Shown one piece after another: positions 59,009 through 64,000 of a stretch of 64,000 nucleotides of DNA. Both the position numbers and the translations under genes were made by a program. Below the pieces are notes generated by a model. The model had not been told where the DNA came from and did no database searches. It was given only the letters and a program-made list of their open reading frames with translations. Origin of the DNA: G965267425 sp965267425 (lineage in GTDB: Bacteria > Bacteroidota > Bacteroidia > Flavobacteriales_E > Vicingaceae). The stretch covers positions 806,001 to 870,000 of the forward strand of contig OZ253959.1 in NCBI GenBank assembly GCA_965267425.1, written 5' to 3'. Numbering within the stretch: position 1 is the first letter of the stretch; every line of letters begins with the position of its first letter.

Positions 59009-60937
59009 GTTACAAAATCGTTTTATGATGTTGTAGGATTTCTTAATGCCAAGTTCCCCGGCCTTTCCAATATCAGAACACCCCAAATCCCGTTGATTTA
59101 GATAGATTAACAGTAATCCTCTGTTGAAATAAAATTCGGCAGTTTCTGTGCCAATCTCCATTGCCTTGTTGTAATCATTCAACCCATTTTCCAAATCGTT
59201 CACACGCAACTCAAAATTTGCTCGGTTATAATATGCATAGCTGAAATCAGGATTCAATGAAATGGTCTTGTCATAATCTTCAAGCACCATTTTATAATTT
59301 TCATTTTCCTTCATGGATTCATCTGGTTTGCGTTCATAACTTTCATCAAATGATTCAATCAAATCAATCAAATCAACCCGAAGATTTGCTCGATTAAAGT
59401 AGGCGAAGACAAAATTGGGATTCAGTTCTATCACCTTGTTGTAATCTTCCAATGCGCCATTGTAGTCCTCAATTCTGCCGCGGAATACAGCCCTGTTAAA
59501 ATAGTATAGTTCATTGTCAGGGTGGTTCTCAATATTTTGGTCCAATATTTTGATCAGCGTATAAATCTCGTTTGGTTCCAACTTAGTTTCATCTTTCACC
59601 AGGTAATATTCGGAATCATCATCAAATGTCTTATTAAAGACATGCAACGGTTGGAAAAAATAAGATGTTTCATCTTCGGATGATTCCCCAAACCTGAATG
59701 AGATGGTGATTTTTGGCTCCAATTGGATATCCACCATTTGATTTTGAATCTTTTCAATATTGTATCTGTCCGGACTAAAGTCAGCATCCAACTCTATGAG
59801 TTTTCTGAATTTTTCATCATTGATAGGATTGCCTTCGTAATTCTCCTTATTTTTTTGTTTGGCCATTTCAAAGTCAGCCATGGCACCTTCAATATCACGC
59901 ATAGCACTTTTTACGATAGAACGGTTGTAATAAGCATCAGCAAAGTCAGGAAATATCTCAATGGCCTTAGAATAATCTTCCAATGCTCCTTCATTATCAT
60001 CGATATTAAATTTTGAACTTGCTCGGTAAAAATAAGTCATCACATTGTTGGGATTCAATTCAATGGATTTGGAGAAATCCGCAATGGCCAATTTATATTT
60101 GTCCAGATTGGCATACACAATTCCTCTGTTGAAATAACATAACGAATTGGATGGATCGATTCTTAGTACAGTATTGTAATCATCTAAAGCCTTAAGGGTA
60201 TCTCCATTTTCATATTGCAGCATGGCTCTGTTGAAAAATGCGAATGAAAACACCGAATCTATATCCAACGCTCTATCAAAGGATTCAAAAGCGTTTTCCA
60301 GGGAATCCATTTTACCATAAGCTATTCCCATTCGAGTGTAGGTATCCGGATTGAATTCGTTGATTTCCAACGCTTGCTTGTAATCTTCAACAGCCAACGC
60401 ATATTTTTCCAATCCCATATGTGCGCCACCTTTACACAAATAACTTCCTTCAATAGTTGGATTGATTTTGATGGCCTGGTTGCAATCCTCAATAGCACTG
60501 TAAAAGTATTCAAGCATGATTTTGGCAACACCTCTGTTAATATACATGTGTGCATTATTCGGTTGTTGAGAAATGGCTTTGTCATAATCCTTAAGCGCGT
60601 CATGAAAATCTTCCATTTTGTCTTTGGTCAACGCTCGATACAAATATGCATCAGGGTAATAAGGCTTGATATCAATGGCCTTATTTAAATCATTCTCAGA
60701 CCCTTTGAAGTCTCCCAGGTAAAACTTGGCAACACCTCTTAGGAAATACGCTTCATACAGTTCATCATTGATGGCAATGATGGTTGAAAATTTATTGATG
60801 GCTTTTGGATATTCCTTATTGATGATATCCATTCTACCTGCTTTCAGGTAATATTCAACTTTGAGTTGCGAAAATGCAATCGTCGAATAAAACGAAACAA
60901 CTATGAATAATAATCCTCGAAGGAATGATCTGGGCAT
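59006..60937 (-). CDS. Secreted TPR-repeat protein
   Basis: About 643 residues from the ATG at 60937, with a signal peptide MPRSFLRGLLFIVVSFYSTIAFSQ. An upstream TTG lies inside the promoter box and is rejected. About 12-14 tetratricopeptide units follow, with the repeated pattern AYFNRAxxxxxxxDxxxALxDYNKAIELNPN. A non-TPR insert is at about residues 380-470. TPR arrays act as protein-docking scaffolds, so a periplasmic or surface assembly role is likely, the partner being unknown. Confidence 0.85.
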   Translation of the reverse strand: MPRSFLRGLLFIVVSFYSTIAFSQLKVEYYLKAGRMDIINKEYPKAINKFSTIIAINDELYEAYFLRGVAKFYLGDFKGSENDLNKAIDIKPYYPDAYLYRALTKDKMEDFHDALKDYDKAISQQPNNAHMYINRGVAKIMLEYFYSAIEDCNQAIKINPTIEGSYLCKGGAHMGLEKYALAVEDYKQALEINEFNPDTYTRMGIAYGKMDSLENAFESFDRALDIDSVFSFAFFNRAMLQYENGDTLKALDDYNTVLRIDPSNSLCYFNRGIVYANLDKYKLAIADFSKSIELNPNNVMTYFYRASSKFNIDDNEGALEDYSKAIEIFPDFADAYYNRSIVKSAMRDIEGAMADFEMAKQKNKENYEGNPINDEKFRKLIELDADFSPDRYNIEKIQNQMVDIQLEPKITISFRFGESSEDETSYFFQPLHVFNKTFDDDSEYYLVKDETKLEPNEIYTLIKILDQNIENHPDNELYYFNRAVFRGRIEDYNGALEDYNKVIELNPNFVFAYFNRANLRVDLIDLIESFDESYERKPDESMKENENYKMVLEDYDKTISLNPDFSYAYYNRANFELRVNDLENGLNDYNKAMEIGTETAEFYFNRGLLLIYLNQRDLGCSDIGKAGELGIKKSYNIIKRFCN

Positions 60938-60952
60938 GAAAATGAAATTCCT

Positions 60953-60960
60953 CAAATATA
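60953..60960 (-). promoter_or_regulatory. Promoter -7 box for the TPR gene
   Basis: TATATTTG on the minus strand, 15 bases before the ATG. It also contains the TTG that might be mistaken for the start codon. Confidence 0.5.
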
Positions 60961-60977
60961 ACGAGGAAAGGCAAATA

Positions 60978-62192
60978 TTAGTTTGCCGTTGACAAAATCA
61001 TTTTCTCAGGGTAGGTGGCAAGCGCCACTCTCAGGCAATCTACGGCATTTTTTAAAGATTCCCTTTCCAATACATATGCTATACGCACTTCTTGTTTACC
61101 AAGCCCGGGAGTAGCATAAAACCCACTTGCCGGCGCCAACATCAAGGTTTGATTATTGTAATCAAAATGTTCAAGTAACCATTGGCAAAAATCATCCGTA
61201 TCTTCCACAGGAAGTTCAGCCACACAATAAAATGCTCCACCGGGGACAGGACATTTAACACCTTCAATGCCATTTAATCCTGCAATCAATTCATCCCTCC
61301 GTTGAATGTATTCGTTTTTGACTTGGTCAAAATACGAATCAGGAGTCTCCAGGGCTGCTTCACTGGCAATTTGAGCCAATGTAGGAGGGCTTAATCTGGC
61401 TTGAGCAAATTTAAGCGCTGTTGACATAACCTCCTTGTTTTTGGAAACAATGGCACCAATCCGGGCACCGCACATACTATATCGTTTTGACACAGAATCA
61501 ATCAATATGGCATGTTGTTCCAATCCATCTAAATTCATGATGGAAAAATGTTGCTTTCCGTCGTAGCAAAATTCTCTATAAACTTCATCTGCAATTAGAA
61601 AGAGATCATATTCTAATACAATTGATCTCAATTGTTCCAATTCTTCCCTGGAATACAAGCATCCTGTTGGATTTCCGGGGTTGCAAATAAGAATGGCTTT
61701 GGTATTAGGTGTGACCAATGCTCTAAATTCATCAATAGCCGGGAGTGCAAATCCATTATCGATATTTGCCGTTACAGGGACCACCTTAACACCAGATGCA
61801 GTTGAGAATCCATTGTAGTTGGCATAAAATGGTTCAGGTATGATAATTTCATCTCCAGGATTTAAGCACGACATAATCGTAAAAAGAAGCGCTTCACTTC
61901 CTCCTGTGGTTACCAGGATTTCTTCTTCATTTACATTGATATTTACGCCTGAATAGTAATTGGATAAACCTTTTCTATATGATTCAAAACCAGCGGAATG
62001 GCTGTATTCAATCACGTTCAGGTCTATGTTTTTAATGGCATCCAACGATACCTGTGGAGTTTCAATGTCAGGTTGACCTATGTTCAGATGATAAACAGTT
62101 TTTCCTGCTTTTTTCGCTTGTTCAGCAAAGGGTACGAGTTTTCGAATAGGTGATTCAGGCATTTCCAAGCCTCTTCCGGAAATCTTAGGCAT
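60978..62192 (-). CDS. Class I PLP aminotransferase (aspartate aminotransferase-like)
   Basis: Transfers amino groups between amino and keto acids. 404 residues from the ATG at 62192. PLP signs: TTGGSEALLFTIMSCLNPGDEII, the CNPGNPTGCLYS block, ADEVYREFCYDG, and the SVSKRYSMCGARIG stretch with the Schiff-base lysine. The substrate is not certain from sequence; aspartate or an aromatic/branched acid are the usual choices. It lies 40 bases before the TPR gene. Confidence 0.9.
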   Translation of the reverse strand: MPKISGRGLEMPESPIRKLVPFAEQAKKAGKTVYHLNIGQPDIETPQVSLDAIKNIDLNVIEYSHSAGFESYRKGLSNYYSGVNINVNEEEILVTTGGSEALLFTIMSCLNPGDEIIIPEPFYANYNGFSTASGVKVVPVTANIDNGFALPAIDEFRALVTPNTKAILICNPGNPTGCLYSREELEQLRSIVLEYDLFLIADEVYREFCYDGKQHFSIMNLDGLEQHAILIDSVSKRYSMCGARIGAIVSKNKEVMSTALKFAQARLSPPTLAQIASEAALETPDSYFDQVKNEYIQRRDELIAGLNGIEGVKCPVPGGAFYCVAELPVEDTDDFCQWLLEHFDYNNQTLMLAPASGFYATPGLGKQEVRIAYVLERESLKNAVDCLRVALATYPEKMILSTAN

Positions 62193-62251
62193 GATCAATA
62201 AGTGTTAAGAGGGCAAAAATCAGAAAAAAAAAGAAAACGCAAAACAAAGAA

Positions 62252-62659
62252 TTACTTTGCCGTGCGAATGGCTTCTTTTGTTTCTTTGGTGGCGGCCACC
62301 ACACCTTTAAAGGTTATGAATCGAACATCACCATTTGAAAGAAGTTCAATTTTCCGCTCTTGGTATCCCATTTTACCTTTTGTATCAAATGAAACAAATA
62401 CGGTATCTCTTTCTGCTGGTTTAATGGGATTGCTTGGAAATTTTACCGTTGTGCATTCACACGAGGTATTGGCCTTGTTGAAAATCAGGGGTGCGTTTCC
62501 AACATTGGTGAAGACATATTGAAGTTCGATAGGTGTGCCTTCATTCACCTTTTTAAATTTCATCACATCTTTCTCAAATTCAATTACCGGGGATTGAGAA
62601 AATACAGTGCCTGTCGATAGTATTATCAACAGGCACAATATATGATTGAATTTTTTCAC
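62252..62659 (-). CDS. DUF1573 protein (second copy)
   Basis: 135 residues from a GTG start, with signal peptide (ending VFSQ). Matches the Ig-like DUF1573 family by FEKDVMKFKKVNEGTPIELQYVFTNVGNAPLIFNKANTSCECTTVKFPSNPIKPAERDT. The two cysteines in CEC may form a disulphide or bind metal. Only 4 bases separate it from the first copy. Function unknown. Confidence 0.87.
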   Translation of the reverse strand: MKKFNHILCLLIILSTGTVFSQSPVIEFEKDVMKFKKVNEGTPIELQYVFTNVGNAPLIFNKANTSCECTTVKFPSNPIKPAERDTVFVSFDTKGKMGYQERKIELLSNGDVRFITFKGVVAATKETKEAIRTAK

Positions 62660-62663
62660 TGAC

Positions 62664-63140
62664 TTAGTTTGCTACTGGAGCAGCAGCAGGTATTTCCTTT
62701 TCAGGAGAAGTTTTTGGTTGAGTAACATTTCCTTTGATACGCAAAACTTTGGTTGCGGTCTTAGCATTCGAAGTAATTGTTACTGATTTATTGATAGGTC
62801 CTAGCCTTTTTGTATCATACTTTACTTTGATAACACCTTTTTCACCTGGCTTAATAGGTTCTTTTGGCCATGTTGGAACCGTACATCCGCAACTTCCGCG
62901 TGCATTTGAAATAATCAATGGTTCTTTACCTGTATTCGTAAAATGAAATTCACGTACACCATTTGCACCTTGCTGGATATTACCGTAGTCAATCACTTCT
63001 TTTTCAAATGCGATATCCGCAGCATTTGGATTCTCAACTTGTATCGCCTGTGTGGCTGTGCTTCCTTGCGCCATAACAGATGTGCTTAAGAATGGAGCTG
63101 CTACAAGACTCAATACAAAAAATACTTTTTTCATGTTCAT
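62664..63140 (-). CDS. DUF1573 protein (first copy)
   Basis: 158 residues with a signal peptide (ending SVMAQ). The DUF1573 core reads FEKEVIDYGNIQQGANGVREFHFTNTGKEPLIISNARGSCGCTVPTWPKEPIKPGEKG, an immunoglobulin-like (ASH/MSP-related) fold seen widely in Bacteroidota. The CGC pair is at the same position as CEC of the next gene. It has its own strong promoter and leads a two-gene operon. Its C-terminus is Pro/Ala rich. Function unknown; periplasmic. Confidence 0.88.
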   Translation of the reverse strand: MNMKKVFFVLSLVAAPFLSTSVMAQGSTATQAIQVENPNAADIAFEKEVIDYGNIQQGANGVREFHFTNTGKEPLIISNARGSCGCTVPTWPKEPIKPGEKGVIKVKYDTKRLGPINKSVTITSNAKTATKVLRIKGNVTQPKTSPEKEIPAAAPVAN

Positions 63141-63163
63141 TAGCTTTTTTATTACCTGTCCAA

Positions 63164-63193
63164 CAAACTTAATGATTTTTAGATCCGGTCAAA
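63164..63193 (-). promoter_or_regulatory. Promoter of the DUF1573 operon
   Basis: On the minus strand: TTTG (63193-63190), 18-base spacer, TAAGTTTG (63171-63164), 23 bases before the ATG at 63140. Confidence 0.7.
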
Positions 63194-63261
63194 TGCTTTT
63201 AACAAATCTTTAACACATCAAAGCTTCCTTAAAAGCACCACTATTTTCTTTTGAATATTCA

Positions 63262-63269
63262 TAAATTTG
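63262..63269 (+). promoter_or_regulatory. Promoter -7 box for valS
   Basis: TAAATTTG, 21 bases before the valS ATG. No -33 TTG at the right distance. Confidence 0.55.
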
Positions 63270-63290
63270 CCCTTCCAAAATGGAGATGTG

Positions 63291-64000
63291 ATGAATGATC
63301 CTAAAAAGTACAGTGCAAAAGACATAGAAGGAATTTGGTATCAAAAATGGATGGACCATAATTTGTTTCGTTCTGTTCCAGACAATCGAGAGCCTTATAC
63401 CATTGTCATTCCCCCTCCTAATGTGACTGGTCGGCTGCACATGGGTCATATGCTCAACAATACCATTCAGGATGTATTGATACGAAGGGCCAGAATGATG
63501 GGGAAAAATGCATGTTGGGTTCCGGGTATGGATCATGCGTCAATTGCGACAGAAGCGAAAGTTGTTGACAAGTTGAAATCAGAAGGCATTGATAAAACTT
63601 CGATTTCAAGAGATGAATTTTTGGAACATGCCTGGGAATGGAAGGAGAAACATGGAGGCATCATATTGGAGCAACTAAAAAAGCTAGGTGCTTCTTGTGA
63701 TTGGGAAAGAACTCGATTTACCATGGAACCGGAGCTTTCTGATTCCGTAATTAAGGTCTTCAATGATTTGTATGAGAAGGGATTGATATATCGTGGAGTT
63801 CGAATGATAAATTGGGATCCTTCTGCCAAAACAGCACTTTCTGATGAGGAAGTTTATCATGAAGAAGTTCAATCCAAACTCTATTATGTAAACTACGCCA
63901 TTGAGGGGTCAGAAGAAACAGTGACCATTGCGACTACGAGACCTGAAACTATTTTGGGTGATACTGCTATATGCATTAACCCCAATGATAAAAGATATGC
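63291..64000 (+). CDS. valS: Valyl-tRNA synthetase (5' part, runs off the window)
   Basis: Charges tRNA-Val with valine. The first 236 codons are present. The class I HIGH-type motif is PPPNVTGRLHMGHM, preceded by the usual IEGIWYQKWMDHNLF. CWVPGMDHASIATEAKV and TRFTMEPELSDSVIKVF are typical ValRS blocks, as is TIATTRPETILGDTAI at the start of the editing domain. The catalytic KMSKS is beyond the window. The start was set at the first ATG after the promoter box. Confidence 0.96.
   Translation, partial: MNDPKKYSAKDIEGIWYQKWMDHNLFRSVPDNREPYTIVIPPPNVTGRLHMGHMLNNTIQDVLIRRARMMGKNACWVPGMDHASIATEAKVVDKLKSEGIDKTSISRDEFLEHAWEWKEKHGGIILEQLKKLGASCDWERTRFTMEPELSDSVIKVFNDLYEKGLIYRGVRMINWDPSAKTALSDEEVYHEEVQSKLYYVNYAIEGSEETVTIATTRPETILGDTAICINPNDKRY

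Overview
The window reads as a single, densely packed stretch of core chromosome from a Bacteroidota bacterium, most likely of the Flavobacteriia. The signs are AT-rich DNA, fused SecDF, type III glutamine synthetase, proteins with type IX secretion (T9SS) C-terminal sorting domains, the bacteroidetal purM variant, few Shine-Dalgarno sites, and promoters with a TAnnTTTG -7 box. I see no rRNA, insertion sequence, phage, CRISPR array or origin. No gene-free stretch exceeds 300 bases. I would not name a genus from this.

Layout. 0-5.7 kb: malate dehydrogenase, then two tandem FG-GAP (Ca-binding repeat) T9SS cargo proteins on the minus strand. 5.8-10.2 kb: secDF, tatA, a Ca/Na antiporter. 10.3-14.6 kb: glnN behind an unusual inverted-repeat leader, and an OmpA/PD40 envelope protein. 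14.6-24.4 kb: purM-prfA-pyrF, a DUF2851 protein, a PspC-like protein, a K+ channel, an alanine/Na symporter, a ComEA-like protein overlapping apt, and an acyl-CoA dehydrogenase. 24.4-39.4 kb is the translation/transcription super-cluster: rpsU, a Xer recombinase, hpf, tRNA-Thr/Tyr/Gly/Thr, tuf, tRNA-Trp, secE, nusG, rplKAJL, rpoBC and a DUF3467 gene. 39.4-46.5 kb: a patatin-barrel protein, a BtuF-like receptor, cystathionine beta-synthase, a LolC/E-like permease, a NamZ-type muramidase. 46.6-52.9 kb: rpsA with a structured leader, pyrR-pyrB, a STAS protein, RNase Z, ApbE and a small NqrM-like protein. 52.9-64 kb: a GIN-domain lipoprotein, PagL-like deacylase, mazG, peroxiredoxin, ZIP transporter, methyltransferase, SiaB/SiaC signalling pair, a TPR protein, an aminotransferase, two DUF1573 proteins and the 5' part of valS.

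The genes fall into gene expression (ribosomal proteins, RNA polymerase, RF1, EF-Tu, hibernation factor, tRNAs), nucleotide synthesis and salvage (purM, pyrF, pyrR, pyrB, apt, mazG), and envelope/secretion (SecDF, TatA, T9SS cargo, OmpA, PagL, NamZ). The items most worth a second look are the symmetric operator-like dyad over the siaBC promoter, the interlocking hairpins in the rpsA leader, the inverted repeats before glnN, and the ApbE/NqrM pair that points to Na+-NQR maturation. Function calls rest on recognised motifs and lengths; no database search was possible. Several start codons were moved because the longest reading frame began inside a promoter -7 box.
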